Source of the DNA: Nocardia brasiliensis
Lineage (GTDB): Bacteria; Actinomycetota; Actinomycetes; Mycobacteriales; Mycobacteriaceae
DNA: 64,000 nt
Direction of reading: 5' to 3'
Assembly: GCF_011801125.1 (NCBI RefSeq)
Contig: NZ_CP046171.1
Span: 7,130,001 to 7,194,000 of the forward strand
Part shown: piece after piece, positions 19,726-29,129 of the stretch
Layout of the letters: each line of letters begins with the position of its first letter
How positions within the stretch are numbered: position 1 is the stretch's first letter
The notes under the pieces: generated by a model
Databases searched by the model: none
What the model was told of the DNA's origin: nothing
Seen by the model: the letters and a program-made list of their open reading frames with translations, nothing else
Position numbers and translations under genes: made by a program

Positions 19726-19808
19726 GGCAGGTTGCCCGAGCGGCCAATGGGAGCAGACTGTAAATCTGTCGGTGAAAGCCTACGTAGGTTCGAATCCTAC
19801 ACCTGCCA
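19726..19808 (+). tRNA. tyrT: tRNA-Tyr (GTA anticodon)
   Basis: An 83-nt class II tRNA. Acceptor GGCAGGT pairs with ACCTGCC, anticodon loop CT-GTA-AA, long variable arm, T-arm TAGGTTCGAATCCTA. No encoded CCA. A strong terminator follows directly. Confidence 0.96.
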
Positions 19809-19815
19809 CCGAAAG

Positions 19816-19858
19816 CCCCCGCCGATCACCAATTGATCGGCGGGGGTTTCTCTTTTTC
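19816..19858 (+). terminator. Rho-independent terminator of tRNA-Tyr
   Basis: A 13-bp perfect stem CCCCCGCCGATCA/TGATCGGCGGGGG with a 5-nt loop, followed by TTTCTCTTTTTC. The best canonical terminator in the window. Confidence 0.9.
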
Positions 19859-20166
19859 CAGGTCCAGCGGCCCGAGCGAGCCGCAGCAGCTCGTGGGCAG
19901 CCCGTGAATCCCTTGCGATGCGGTCGAATTCGCCGCGCGGCGAACTGCGTCCGGCACGGTGCGGCGCACGCGCTGCGCGTACGCCCGGCCGCCGGCCCAG
20001 TTGATTTCTCGAATCTGTTGGCATACTTGATATTTCGGCGAAACGACGGCGGCGGTTCGGACGCCGGACGCGACGCGTCGCGGGTGCGCGGCGCACGGCG
20101 GCGCATCCGGCACCGATCGCACCGGCGCTAGCCTGGTCGGCGAGCGCTAACGAGAGGCGGCTACAG

Positions 20167-20640
20167 ATGTCAACGGGTCGGCGGGCCGACGCGGGCATGG
20201 CGGTGGAGGAAAGCGTCCGGAGTTTGCTGCTGCTCATGCCCCGGGTGGTCGGACGAGCGAAGAAGATGCGCGTTCCCGAAGAGCTGCAATCGTTTTCGCT
20301 GGCGCCCCGGCATCTGTCGCTGCTGGCGAACCTGGTCTTCGACGGACCGATGCCGGTCAACGATCTGGCCGCGCGGCTCGAGATCGCGCCAACCACGGTA
20401 AGCCTGATGGTGAGCGATCTGAGCAAGCAGGGTGTGCTGCAACGGCGCTCGGACGAGACCGATCGCAGGCGCACCATCGTCGCGATCGCCGCCGCGCACG
20501 AACAGTCGGTCAACGACTGGCTCGGCGGCAGCGCGCGGGCGTGGCGCAAGGTGCTGACCCCGCTGGACGCCGAGCAGCGCAGGCTCTTCGTAGACACGCT
20601 GCGTGCCTTCGAGAACGAACTGGCGGCCGAGCACGAGTGA
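20167..20640 (+). CDS. MarR family transcriptional regulator
   Basis: 157 residues. A winged HTH occupies about residues 45-110: the recognition region ARLEIAPTTVSLMVSDLSKQG is followed by a DETDRRRTIV wing, typical of MarR. The flanking helices form the dimer interface. GAGAGGCGG precedes the ATG. It is transcribed convergently with htpX and has no adjacent efflux or target gene, so its ligand and regulon are not evident. Confidence 0.88.
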   Translation: MSTGRRADAGMAVEESVRSLLLLMPRVVGRAKKMRVPEELQSFSLAPRHLSLLANLVFDGPMPVNDLAARLEIAPTTVSLMVSDLSKQGVLQRRSDETDRRRTIVAIAAAHEQSVNDWLGGSARAWRKVLTPLDAEQRRLFVDTLRAFENELAAEHE

Positions 20641-20655
20641 ACGAATGCGGCGCGC

Positions 20656-21525
20656 TCAGTAGTCGCGTCCGCCGCCCGCCATGTCCTCGAGCCGGGCGAT
20701 CCGCTCGGCCATCGGCGGATGAGTGGAGAACCAGCGCGCGGCCCGCTCGCCGACCCGGAAGGGGTTGGCGATCATCAGGTGCGACTGGGCGGTCAATTGC
20801 GGCTCCGGCGGCAACGGAGCGGCCTGGACACCGCGCTCCAGTTTGCGCAGCGCCGAGGCCAGCGCCAGCGGGTCGCCGGTGAGTTCGGCGCCGGATTGGT
20901 CCGCCTGGTACTCGCGGGAGCGCGATACGGCCAGCTTGATCAGGCTCGCCGCGATCGGCCCGAGCAGCGAGACGAGCAGCACGCCGAAGAAATTCGGGCC
21001 CTCACCGTCGCGGTTGCCGCCGAAGGCCGTGGCGAAGACGGCCAGGTTGGCCAGGCCGGAGATGACCGCGGCGAGCGCGCCCGCGACCGAGGAGATGAGG
21101 ATGTCGCGGTTGTAGACGTGCGAGAGCTCGTGACCGAGCACGGCCCGCAGCTCGCGCTCGTCGAGGATCTGCAGGATGCCGCTGGTACAGCAGACCGCCG
21201 CGTGCCGCGGATTACGGCCGGTGGCAAAGGCGTTGGGCGCGTTGGTGGGACTGATGTAGAGCCGAGGCATCGGCTGGCGGGCGGTGGTCGCCAGCTCCCG
21301 CACGATGCGGTAGATGACCGGCGCCTCCAGCTCGCTCACCGGCTGCGCGTGCATGGCCTTCAAGGCGAGCTTGTCGCTGTTGAAGTACGCGTACGCGTTC
21401 ATGCCGACGGCCAGCAGGATGGCGATGATCAGGATCGTCGGACTGCGGAACATCGCACCGGCGAACACGATCAGCGCCGAAAGCCCGACCATCAACCCGA
21501 ACGTCTTGAGCCCGTTCGCATACAC
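20656..21525 (-). CDS. htpX: Membrane zinc metalloprotease HtpX
   Basis: 289 residues. Two N-terminal transmembrane helices (about 8-48), catalytic HELSH (in [13 protein letters not shown], about residue 142), a further hydrophobic pair, and the downstream zinc ligand Glu in [15 protein letters not shown]. It degrades misfolded membrane proteins. Orthologue of Rv0563 by position and length, next to the polyprenyl synthase as in mycobacteria. Confidence 0.95.
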   Translation of the reverse strand: MYANGLKTFGLMVGLSALIVFAGAMFRSPTILIIAILLAVGMNAYAYFNSDKLALKAMHAQPVSELEAPVIYRIVRELATTARQPMPRLYISPTNAPNAFATGRNPRHAAVCCTSGILQILDERELRAVLGHELSHVYNRDILISSVAGALAAVISGLANLAVFATAFGGNRDGEGPNFFGVLLVSLLGPIAASLIKLAVSRSREYQADQSGAELTGDPLALASALRKLERGVQAAPLPPEPQLTAQSHLMIANPFRVGERAARWFSTHPPMAERIARLEDMAGGGRDY

Positions 21526-21762
21526 TGTCCCGCCTCTCCGCGTAGCCAGGCCAGACTCGCCTGCCGCAAGGTCTCCGTTGACGCCGGGCGGTACCGGCGA
21601 CGTCGAGTTCGCCCGTACCCGGCGCGTTACCCATACTGCTCATCGAATCAGGTGTCGCGGCCGATTCGCGTGCGCGAATCCCGACTAACCTGCCGATGGC
21701 ATTACACGAGGTCAACGACGGCCGCGAACGGAAGGTTCCGGGCCGGATCACCGATGGGTCGC

Positions 21763-22818
21763 TCAGCCGACCCGTTCGATGGTGTAGCGGACCAGGCGCT
21801 CGAGCGCGTCGTTGGCGGGGCCCTGCGGCAGCGCGGACAGCTCGGCGTGCGCGAGGTCGGCGTAGCCGTGCAGCTTCTCCTTGGCCAGCACCATGCCGTG
21901 CGAGCGACCGAGCAGCTCGAGCGCCTCCTCGACCTCGGCGTCGGTGCTCAGCGGCTGGGCGAGCAGCTTGCGCAGCCGGTCCCCGTCGGCGCCCTCGTCG
22001 CGCAGTGCGTAGAGCACGGGCAGGGTGTGCACGCCCTCGCGCAGATCGGTGCCGGGGGTCTTACCGGACTGCTCGGTGGCCGAGGAGATGTCGATGATGT
22101 CGTCGGAGATCTGGAAGGCGGTGCCGACCGCGTCGCCGAGCCGGGCGAGCCGCTCGACATGGTCGAGCGAGGCACCGGAGAAGGTGCCGCCGAACCGGCC
22201 GGCCGCCGCGATGAGCGAACCGGTCTTCTCCCACACCACGCGCAGGTAGTGCTCGACCGGGTCCTGGGTTTCGCGGGCGCCCATGGTCTCGCGCATCTGA
22301 CCGGTGACCAGCTCGGCGAAGGTCTCGGCGATGATCCGCACGGCGTCGGGGCCCAGGGTGGAGGTCAGGCGCGAGGCGTGCGCGAACAGATAGTCGCCGG
22401 CCAGGATGGCGATGTTGTTGCCCCAGCGCGAGTTCACGCTCGGGGCGCCGCGGCGCACGGTGGCCTCGTCCATCACGTCGTCGTGGTACAGCGTGGCCAG
22501 GTGCACCAGTTCGACGACGGTGCCCGCGGTGACGAGTGCGGGGTCGCTCGCACGCGGGCCGAGTTGACCGGTCAGCAGGGTGAACAGCGGACGGAATCGC
22601 TTGCCGCCCGCCTTGGCCAGGTGCAGCGCCGCCTCTTGGAGGAACTCCTCGCCGTCGGACAGTTCGGCGACCAAGAGCTTCTCGACCTCTTCCAGGCCGG
22701 CGCGCACGGTCGCGGCGAGGTCGGTGTCGCCGAGGTCGACCCCGGCGACCACCGTGCTCTCGTCGCAGGCAGCGTCGATGGCTCGCTCGCTGGCCTCGCT
22801 CACGGCCGATGTGCTCAT
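21763..22818 (-). CDS. grcC1: Polyprenyl diphosphate synthase (menaquinone side chain, GrcC1-like)
   Basis: 351 residues from ATG 22818, preferred over an upstream GTG/ATG because GGGAGAAG lies ~5 nt before it. The first Asp-rich motif is DDVMDEATVRRG and the second DDIID. GGKRFRPLFTLL and the Gly-Gln motif are also present. It condenses IPP units into the long all-trans chain used by MenA. Its position divergent from menJ and close to menG supports a menaquinone role (orthologue of Rv0562). Confidence 0.93.
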   Translation of the reverse strand: MSTSAVSEASERAIDAACDESTVVAGVDLGDTDLAATVRAGLEEVEKLLVAELSDGEEFLQEAALHLAKAGGKRFRPLFTLLTGQLGPRASDPALVTAGTVVELVHLATLYHDDVMDEATVRRGAPSVNSRWGNNIAILAGDYLFAHASRLTSTLGPDAVRIIAETFAELVTGQMRETMGARETQDPVEHYLRVVWEKTGSLIAAAGRFGGTFSGASLDHVERLARLGDAVGTAFQISDDIIDISSATEQSGKTPGTDLREGVHTLPVLYALRDEGADGDRLRKLLAQPLSTDAEVEEALELLGRSHGMVLAKEKLHGYADLAHAELSALPQGPANDALERLVRYTIERVG

Positions 22819-22984
22819 TTCTTCTCCCGCCGATGCGTCCGACCCCACGGTAGAGAACCTAGCGTGTCCTCAGCCGATGGCCCATGAACACCGTCACTAT
22901 GCGGTGTATCAGACACTTTGGCACACCGTTTTCGGTGCGCCGCGCGCGCCCGCGCCGCCGGGGTCACGTGCCAGTATTGAACGC

Positions 22985-24250
22985 ATGGGTTCACCGGAAG
23001 TCACCCCAGCGAGCGGGGACGCGCTGCCCGCACAGGCCGAGGTGCTGGTCGTGGGCGCGGGCCCGGCCGGCTCGGCATCGGCGGCCTGGGCCGCGCGCGC
23101 CGGACGCGATGTGGTGCTGATCGATGCCGCCGTCTTCCCCAGGGACAAGACCTGCGGCGATGGGCTGACCCCGCGCGCTACGGCCGAGCTCGAGCACCTC
23201 GGACTCGGCGAATGGGTGCGCGCGCACACCGTCAACCATGGCCTGCGGATGACCGGTTTCGGCCGGGAAGCCCTGCTGAACTGGCCGGGCGGATCGTTCC
23301 CGACCTACGGAAGCGCGGTCCCCCGGACCGAACTCGACGACAAGCTGCGCGAGACCGCGATCAAGTCCGGCGCGCGGATGATCGACGGCACAAAAGTAAT
23401 CGATGTCACGCGGGACGGGGATCGAGTCACCGGCGTGACGGTGCGAACGGCCGACGGCACGCGCACCATCGGATGCGCGCTGCTGATCGTCGCCGACGGC
23501 GTGCGCTCGCCGGTCGGGCGGATGCTCGGGCGCACCTGGCATCGGCAGTACGCCTACGGCACCGCCGCCCGCGCCTACATCAAGTCCGGCCGCAGCGACG
23601 ATCAGTGGATCACCTCGCACCTGGAATTGCGCGATGCCTCCGGCGCCCTGGTGCCCGGCTATGGCTGGGTGTTCCCGCTCGGCAACGGCGAGGTGAACAT
23701 CGGCGTCGGCTCGCTGGCCACCGAGCAGCGGCCCTCGCACATCGCGCTGAAGCCGTTGCTGGAGCACTACACCAAGCAGCGCTACGACGAATGGCAGTTC
23801 GACGGTTCGCTGCGCGCGGTGGCCTCGGCGCTGCTGCCGATGGGCGGCGCCGTTTCCCATGTCGCCGGACGCAACTGGGTGCTGGTCGGTGACGCGGCGG
23901 GCTGCGTGAACCCGCTCAACGGCGAGGGCATCGACTACGGCCTCGAGGGCGGGCACATGCTGGCCGGGCTGCTCGACGAGCCGGATCTGACCACCATCTG
24001 GCCCGAGTTGCTGCGGGCCCGCTACGGCCGCACCTTCTCGGTGGCGCGCCGGATCGCCGGACTTGCCACCCATCCGAAGATGGTGCCGATCGGCGGTCCG
24101 CCGGTGATGCGTTCGAAGTACTTGCAGCGCACCGCCGTTCGCGTGATGGGCAACCTGGTCACCGACGAGGACGTCGACCTGACCGCGCGCGCATGGCGCG
24201 CGGCAGGCCGGATGTCGATGCGCGCAGACGACCTCCAGCCCTTCGCCTGA
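22985..24250 (+). CDS. menJ: Menaquinone side-chain reductase MenJ (geranylgeranyl reductase family)
   Basis: 421 residues from ATG 22985. N-terminal FAD dinucleotide fold VVGAGPAGSASAAWAARAG (about 20-38), the GR-family motif DKTCGDGLTPRA (about 53-64), and the second FAD motif GDAAGCVNPLNGEGIDYGLE (near 302). The M. tuberculosis orthologue Rv0561c saturates the beta-isoprene unit of MK-9. Nocardia menaquinone is partly hydrogenated and cyclised, so this enzyme likely supplies the reduction step. 166 bp divergent spacer to grcC1. Confidence 0.93.
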   Translation: MGSPEVTPASGDALPAQAEVLVVGAGPAGSASAAWAARAGRDVVLIDAAVFPRDKTCGDGLTPRATAELEHLGLGEWVRAHTVNHGLRMTGFGREALLNWPGGSFPTYGSAVPRTELDDKLRETAIKSGARMIDGTKVIDVTRDGDRVTGVTVRTADGTRTIGCALLIVADGVRSPVGRMLGRTWHRQYAYGTAARAYIKSGRSDDQWITSHLELRDASGALVPGYGWVFPLGNGEVNIGVGSLATEQRPSHIALKPLLEHYTKQRYDEWQFDGSLRAVASALLPMGGAVSHVAGRNWVLVGDAAGCVNPLNGEGIDYGLEGGHMLAGLLDEPDLTTIWPELLRARYGRTFSVARRIAGLATHPKMVPIGGPPVMRSKYLQRTAVRVMGNLVTDEDVDLTARAWRAAGRMSMRADDLQPFA

Positions 24251-24300
24251 CCGGACGAACAGCGGCGACGCCGCCGAGTCCCACGAAGGGCTTGGCAGGC

Positions 24301-24750
24301 CTAGACGGCCGAAGGGTTTTCGATGCGGAACACCGCGCTGCGCGGTGCGGCGGCGGCGAATTCGTCCGGGTCGGCCGAGTTCACCAGGCCGAGCTTGATG
24401 AAGAACGGCACGCCGTGCGGCACCTCCTGCGGGAAGGCACGCAGCACCGCGGGACGCTCGTCGGCCGGGAGCTCGATCAGATCCACCCGGTTGCGCCTGC
24501 GTCCCTCGGCCAGGATGCCCCAGTGGCTCTTGCGCGCGTTGCGCACCCACTCGGCCTCCCCGTGCCCGACGACATAGCGCGCGCCGCGCACGGTCAGCGG
24601 GGAGACCGGGGTGGTGCGCAGCTCGCCGGACACCCGGCCGGGCACCGAGAGCACCCGCATCGTGCCGAGCCGCAGACCGGCGCGGTTGAGCGTGATCACC
24701 ACGCGGTTCATCGGCTTCAGCCAGCCGGGCAGGCCCAGTTTCGTAGCCAT
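24301..24750 (-). CDS. Deazaflavin (F420)-dependent nitroreductase/quinone reductase family protein (Ddn-like)
   Basis: 149 residues from ATG 24750 (GAAAGGAG, 5 nt spacing). It has the split-barrel DUF385/Ddn pattern: N-terminal amphipathic segment (GWLKPMNRVVITLNRAG), then TMRVLSVPGRVSGELRTTPV and the GHGEAEWVRNAR block. Family members use F420H2; M. tuberculosis Ddn reduces menaquinone. It is 11 bp downstream of a PadR regulator gene, so it is probably that repressor's target. The lipid-like substrate is inferred from the neighbouring menJ. Confidence 0.85.
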   Translation of the reverse strand: MATKLGLPGWLKPMNRVVITLNRAGLRLGTMRVLSVPGRVSGELRTTPVSPLTVRGARYVVGHGEAEWVRNARKSHWGILAEGRRRNRVDLIELPADERPAVLRAFPQEVPHGVPFFIKLGLVNSADPDEFAAAAPRSAVFRIENPSAV

Positions 24751-24761
24751 GACAACTCCTT

Positions 24762-25334
24762 TCAGTTCGCCCACGGCAGTTCACCGTCGGCGATGCGTTT
24801 CGCGGTGCGCAGCACCCAGTCCAATTCGGTGGCACGCAGTTCGCGTTCGAGTTCGGTTTCCAGCAGCACGATTTCGGGCACGTCGGTCGAACGCGCCACG
24901 GCCAGAGCCGAATCCAGCTCGTCGATGCCCGTGCGCAGCACCTCGGCCCGGCGGGCGAGCAACGCCGCCGCACGGTCGGGCGCCAGGTTGAGGATGTGCG
25001 CCAAACCCGCTGCGAACCGCGGGTATTCGTTCACCGGTTCGGCGAGGTACTCGTCGAGCAGCGAGTCGAGCTCCGCGCGGCCCGCCGCGGTGATCGAGAA
25101 AACGGTGCGCTCCGGGCGGGCACCGTCGCGACTGCTGCCGGTCGACTCGATCAGCCCGTGCGCGGCCAGCCGGGCAACGGCGTCGTAGACGGACCCGCCG
25201 CGCATCCGCACCACCCGCCCGACGTGCCGGTCCCGGATCAACACCTGCATCTCGTAGGGGTGCATGGGCCGCTCGTTGAGCAGGCTCAGCAGCGCAAGCG
25301 CCAACGGGCTCCTGCGGGCTCTCGATGCCGCCAT
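24762..25334 (-). CDS. PadR family transcriptional regulator
   Basis: 190 residues. N-terminal winged helix (SPLALALLSLLNERPMHPYE, MRGGSVYDAVARLAAHGLIE) and the C-terminal dimerisation helices of the PadR/Vinculin-like group. It begins the operon with the Ddn-like gene. A strongly repetitive site overlaps its putative -10 (25345-25376), so autorepression is likely. AAAGGAG precedes the ATG. Confidence 0.92.
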   Translation of the reverse strand: MAASRARRSPLALALLSLLNERPMHPYEMQVLIRDRHVGRVVRMRGGSVYDAVARLAAHGLIESTGSSRDGARPERTVFSITAAGRAELDSLLDEYLAEPVNEYPRFAAGLAHILNLAPDRAAALLARRAEVLRTGIDELDSALAVARSTDVPEIVLLETELERELRATELDWVLRTAKRIADGELPWAN

Positions 25335-25344
25335 CAGACTCCTT

Positions 25345-25376
25345 TAGTCGAACTCGAATAACCGAACTCGACTATA
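25345..25376 (-). promoter_or_regulatory. Candidate PadR operator overlapping the padR promoter
   Basis: TAGTCGA...TCGACTA arms enclose two direct copies of CGAACTCGA five bases apart. On the minus strand the outer arm forms TATAGT, a plausible -10, 25 bp before the SD. Both inverted and direct symmetry next to a regulator gene argue for an autoregulatory site. Confidence 0.55.
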
Positions 25377-25435
25377 CACCGCACATCGCGATTCCGGAGA
25401 AACGAACGACGGCATCACGGCCATAGCCTCATCGC

Positions 25436-25870
25436 ATGACGGCAATTGCGGATGTCTCGCTGGTCACGGTGTGCGTCACCGATCAGACCGCATCGAAGCA
25501 GTGGTACATCGACGAGCTGGGCTCCGTGGAATCGACCGATATCCCCATGGGCGACAACGGATTCCGGTGGGTCACCATCGCACCCGGATCATCCCGAGCT
25601 CGAGATCGCCCTGATGGTCCCTGGTCCCCCGCTGGACGAGGCACTGGCCGAGGCGATCCGGCGCGCGCTGGGCAGCGGCGCCCACGGGGCGCTCGGCCTG
25701 CGCACCGAGAACAGTCAGAAGACGTTCGCCGAACTCACGGCCAAGGGCGTGGAGTTCATCCAGCCACCCGCCGAGCGGCGCTACGACACCGAGGCCATCA
25801 TCCGGGACAATTCCGGGAACTGGCTGGTACTGGTGGAACAGAAGCATTTTCGCCCGCGGACTTCGCCTAG
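25436..25870 (+). pseudogene. VOC (glyoxalase-like) family gene with two frameshifts
   Basis: Residues 1-48 read in one frame (ADVSLVTVCVTDQTASKQWY; GFRWVTI). From about 25580 the family sequence continues in the +1 frame (HPDHPELEIALMVPGPPLDE; AKGVEFIQPP; RDNSGNWLVLVEQK). Near 25845 the original frame returns for a plausible tail (AFSPADFA, stop at 25870). About 2 nt are missing at the first point and 1 at the second. Without them it would be a ~145-residue VOC protein. Either a recent pseudogene or assembly errors. Confidence 0.7.
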
Positions 25871-25880
25871 GACGAGGCCC

Positions 25881-25905
25881 GTCGTCCCGGACGAACCGGG
25901 ACGAC
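25881..25905. terminator. Hairpin between convergent genes
   Basis: GTCGTCCCGG/CCGGGACGAC, 10-bp perfect stem with 5-nt loop, between the VOC gene end and the DUF2505 gene end. Confidence 0.5.
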
Positions 25906-25921
25906 GAGGCCGAGAACGGAA

Positions 25922-26428
25922 TCAGGCAGTCGCCTGTGCGGCGACCCACTCCTCGATGAACTTGCGCTCGCTGTTCAGCACGCGGTGGTGCAGCTGCTCG
26001 GCGAGCGGCTCGATGGCGCCGCCGACCAGCGGCACGTTGACCTGCACGGTGCCGACCACCTCGATCTCGGAACCCTCTGCGGTCGAACGCATTTCGTAGG
26101 TGCCCGACATCTCGGTGCTGATGCCGCCGGTCGAGCCCTCGAAGGTGCCCTTGGCGACATCGCCGTCGAGGGCCTGCCAATTGTCGGTGCGCGAGAGCAT
26201 GAGTTCGCTCTTGAGCACCTTGCTCACCACGCTGGGAACCTTGTCCTGCGCGGCCTTTTCGGTCATATGGATGCGGATCGAGTCCGCCCCTTCCGGGTGG
26301 GAAAGGTCGAGCGTTGCGGTCTCGGCGTCGGCGAAACGGGCCTGCCAGACCTTGTCGTCGGTGAGTGCCCGGTGAAGATCTTCGACCGGGACGGTGTAAG
26401 GCACGGTGAAGCTGAATTTTCGGGACAT
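25922..26428 (-). CDS. DUF2505 family (SRPBCC-like) protein
   Basis: 168 residues from ATG 26428. The opening SRKFSFTVPYTVPVEDLHRA and the closing VPLVGGAIEPLAEQLHHRVL / FIEEWVA match the actinobacterial DUF2505 family (for example M. tuberculosis TB18.5), helix-grip folds of unknown ligand. It is divergent from the DUF3592 gene with only 39 bp between the starts. Function not known. Confidence 0.85.
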   Translation of the reverse strand: MSRKFSFTVPYTVPVEDLHRALTDDKVWQARFADAETATLDLSHPEGADSIRIHMTEKAAQDKVPSVVSKVLKSELMLSRTDNWQALDGDVAKGTFEGSTGGISTEMSGTYEMRSTAEGSEIEVVGTVQVNVPLVGGAIEPLAEQLHHRVLNSERKFIEEWVAAQATA

Positions 26429-26467
26429 GCGCGACACGGTAGCCGAGTCGCTCGGTAGCCTGTTGCG

Positions 26468-26929
26468 GTGTTGGAAACCACGCAGTCTGATCGGCGGTCC
26501 ATCCGTCTGCGGCGGGCCAGGATCGGTGTCGTCACGGCCGCGACGGTGATCAGCGTACTGATCGTGCTGCTGGTGCTGGCCGCCTGGCGCAACGACTATC
26601 TGATCAACTCCGACAAGGGCGTGACCAGCGCCGAAGTGCTCTCCGCTGGCAGGCTGCGCTCGGCGGTCATGTACGTCACGCCGGACGGGGAGACGCACAA
26701 TCCGAAGGTCGGCGTGCTCTACCCGACCAATCTCACCGCGGGCGAACGCATCCGGGTCGAGTACTACCGCGCCGACCCGGACCTGGTGCGGGTGGAGGGC
26801 CGCGATGTGCGCGTCGCCATCCCGCCCGCGCTGTCGGTAATTGTGGTGACCTGGCTGGTCGCGCTGCCCACGCTGTGGCTGCTGCACCGGGCAGGCCGCA
26901 GGCGGCCGCAGCCCCCGGCGGCAACCTAG
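26468..26929 (+). CDS. DUF3592-type membrane protein (Rv0556-like)
   Basis: 153 residues, GTG start. Two transmembrane segments (about 22-42 and 118-138) flank a small extracytoplasmic beta domain containing the repeated phrase YRADPDLVRVEGRDVRVA. This is the arrangement of the protein encoded next to mgtA in mycobacteria. It lies 57 bp upstream of the glycosyltransferase gene, possibly cotranscribed. The role is unknown. Confidence 0.8.
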   Translation: MLETTQSDRRSIRLRRARIGVVTAATVISVLIVLLVLAAWRNDYLINSDKGVTSAEVLSAGRLRSAVMYVTPDGETHNPKVGVLYPTNLTAGERIRVEYYRADPDLVRVEGRDVRVAIPPALSVIVVTWLVALPTLWLLHRAGRRRPQPPAAT

Positions 26930-26986
26930 GGCCCGGGCACTAGAGTTCGCTGGATCTTCTCGTTTCCTTCACGCCGATGTGAGGCC

Positions 26987-28159
26987 GTGGCGCGCTGCGC
27001 GAGCCACGCTGTGCGGGTGCGTGTAGCGATCGTCGCGGAGTCGTTTCTGCCCAACATGAACGGCGTCGTCAACTCCGTGCTGCGGGTGCTCGATCACCTC
27101 GACAGTCACGGCCACGACGCCATGATCATCGCGCCGGACACGGTCCGCGGCCTGCCACCGGCGGCCCGCTGGCACGACCGGTTCCGGGTGCACCGGGTGC
27201 CCGCGGTGATGGTGCCCAAGATCAGTTCGCTGCCGGTTGGCCTGCCGCAGCCCCGGATCGTCTCGGCCATCGCCGATTTCGATGCCGACGTGGTGCACCT
27301 GGCCTCACCGTTCCTGCTGGGGGCTGGCGGGCTCGGCGCGGCGACGCGATTGGATCTGCCGACCATCGCGGTCTATCAGACCGACGTCGCCGGCTTCGCC
27401 AAGAGCTACGGGCTTTCGCTGGCCAGCCGGGCGGCCTGGGCCTGGACCCGGCGCATCCACGAGGGCGCGACCCGCACGCTGGCCCCGTCCAGCGCCGCCG
27501 CGCAAGACCTCGCCGACCACGGCATTCCGCGCGTGCACCGCTGGGGACGCGGTGTGGACATCGCCCGGTTCACCCCCTCCGCGCGCCGCACCGAGCTGCG
27601 CGCGGCCTGGCTCGGCGGCGCCGACAAGCTGGTGGTCGGCTTCGTCGGCAGGCTCGCGCCGGAAAAGCACGTCGAGCGGCTCGCGGTGCTGGCACACGAC
27701 CCGGACATCCAGCTGATCGTCGTCGGTGGCGGACCGGAGCGCGACCGGCTCGCCCGGCTGCTGCCGAGAGCGGTGTTCACCGGCGAGCTGGGCGGCGACG
27801 CCCTGGCCCAGGCGTACGCGAGCCTGGACGTGATGGTGCACCCCGGCGAGCACGAGACCTTCTGTCAGGGCGTGCAGGAGGCGCTCGCCTGCGGCGTGCC
27901 GGTGATCGGTCCGGACGCGGGCGGTCCGCGCGACCTGATCGCGCACTGTCGCAACGGATATCTGCTGCCGGTCGACCGTTTCACCGAACTATTGCCGAGT
28001 GCCGTTGCGGCACTGCATGATCCGGCGCTTCGGCACCGATTCGCCGGTGCCGCGCGCAAATCGGTGCTGCACCGCACCTGGCCCGCGATCTGCACCGAAC
28101 TGATGGGCCACTACGCCGAGGTCACCGGCATGCGGACGCGGTTGCCGCATACCGCTTGA
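26987..28159 (+). CDS. mgtA: GDP-mannose-dependent alpha-mannosyltransferase, GT4 (MgtA-like)
   Basis: Up to 390 residues. GT-B fold: N-terminal [20 protein letters not shown], nucleotide-binding [17 protein letters not shown], and the catalytic E-rich motif [20 protein letters not shown]. The orthologue Rv0557 mannosylates glucuronosyl-diacylglycerol for lipomannan-like glycolipids. In-frame GTGs at 27011 and 27017 would remove a non-conserved N-terminal tail and may be the real start. Upstream of menG, conserved neighbour order. Confidence 0.9.
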   Translation: MARCASHAVRVRVAIVAESFLPNMNGVVNSVLRVLDHLDSHGHDAMIIAPDTVRGLPPAARWHDRFRVHRVPAVMVPKISSLPVGLPQPRIVSAIADFDADVVHLASPFLLGAGGLGAATRLDLPTIAVYQTDVAGFAKSYGLSLASRAAWAWTRRIHEGATRTLAPSSAAAQDLADHGIPRVHRWGRGVDIARFTPSARRTELRAAWLGGADKLVVGFVGRLAPEKHVERLAVLAHDPDIQLIVVGGGPERDRLARLLPRAVFTGELGGDALAQAYASLDVMVHPGEHETFCQGVQEALACGVPVIGPDAGGPRDLIAHCRNGYLLPVDRFTELLPSAVAALHDPALRHRFAGAARKSVLHRTWPAICTELMGHYAEVTGMRTRLPHTA

Positions 28160-28323
28160 CCGGCACGAGCCCGGCACGGCTCGCCACCCGACGACCGACC
28201 GGACCGGGCCCGCCCGCCTCGTGAGACGATGGGTCACCCACCGGATCACGACGTCTGCGACGCAGGCCACGGCCGTGGCTCGGCGGGTAGTCGACTGGTA
28301 CGGCCTGATACGCGGAGAGGCGC

Positions 28324-29034
28324 ATGAGCGTGGCGAAAACAGAATCGGTTCGGGCCTCACTGGACAAGCAGCCGCACGAGATCGCGTCGATGTTCGACGG
28401 CGTCGCACGGCGCTACGACCTGACCAACACGGTGATCTCCGGCGGCCAGGATCGCTACTGGCGCTGGGCGGTCCGCAAGGCGCTGGCCCCGCGACCGGGC
28501 GAGCGGGTGCTCGACCTCGCGGCGGGCACCGGTGTGTCCACCCTCGATCTCGCGAAGTCCGGCGCCTGGTGCCTGGCCGCCGACTTCTCCCAGGGCATGC
28601 TGGCCGCTGGCAAGTTCCGCAAGGTGCCGATGGTGGCCGCCGACGCGACGGCGCTGCCCTTCGCCGACAACTCCTTCGACGCGGTGACCATCTCCTACGG
28701 CCTGCGCAACATCTCCGACACCGACGCGGCGCTGCGCGAGATGCTGCGCGTCACCAAGCCCGGCGGGCGGCTGGTCATCGCAGAGTTCTCCACCCCGGTC
28801 ATTCCGGGCTTCCGCACGGTGTACATGGAGTACCTGATGAAGGCGCTGCCGAAGGTGGCCCGCGCGGTCAGCAGCAATCCGGACGCCTACGTCTATCTCG
28901 CCGAGTCGATCCGAGCCTGGCCGAACCAGCGCCAGCTCGCTATGCGGATCGCAGGCAACGGCTGGGCTTCGGTCAAATGGCGCAATCTGACCGGCGGGAT
29001 CGTGGCGCTGCACCGGGCCTACAAACTGGGCTGA
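28324..29034 (+). CDS. menG: Demethylmenaquinone methyltransferase
   Basis: 236 residues. UbiE/MenG signature [13 protein letters not shown] near residue 21, SAM motif [16 protein letters not shown] (about 61-76), and the family motif [10 protein letters not shown]. It performs the final C-methylation of demethylmenaquinone with S-adenosylmethionine. GGAGAGG precedes the ATG. Syntenic with Rv0558. Confidence 0.96.
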   Translation: MSVAKTESVRASLDKQPHEIASMFDGVARRYDLTNTVISGGQDRYWRWAVRKALAPRPGERVLDLAAGTGVSTLDLAKSGAWCLAADFSQGMLAAGKFRKVPMVAADATALPFADNSFDAVTISYGLRNISDTDAALREMLRVTKPGGRLVIAEFSTPVIPGFRTVYMEYLMKALPKVARAVSSNPDAYVYLAESIRAWPNQRQLAMRIAGNGWASVKWRNLTGGIVALHRAYKLG

Positions 29035-29129
29035 CCTGCGAGCTTCATCACACCTCACCGGCGCGAACGCGGCTTGTGAGGTGGATTGTGACCTCCCGAT
29101 AACGCGCGGTAAACCCGGCGCAATCGGCG

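Noticed and set aside
18707..19808. tRNA cluster as integration site (attB) for a mobile element
   Set aside because: No integrase, no duplicated tRNA 3' ends, and the gene order matches mycobacteria.
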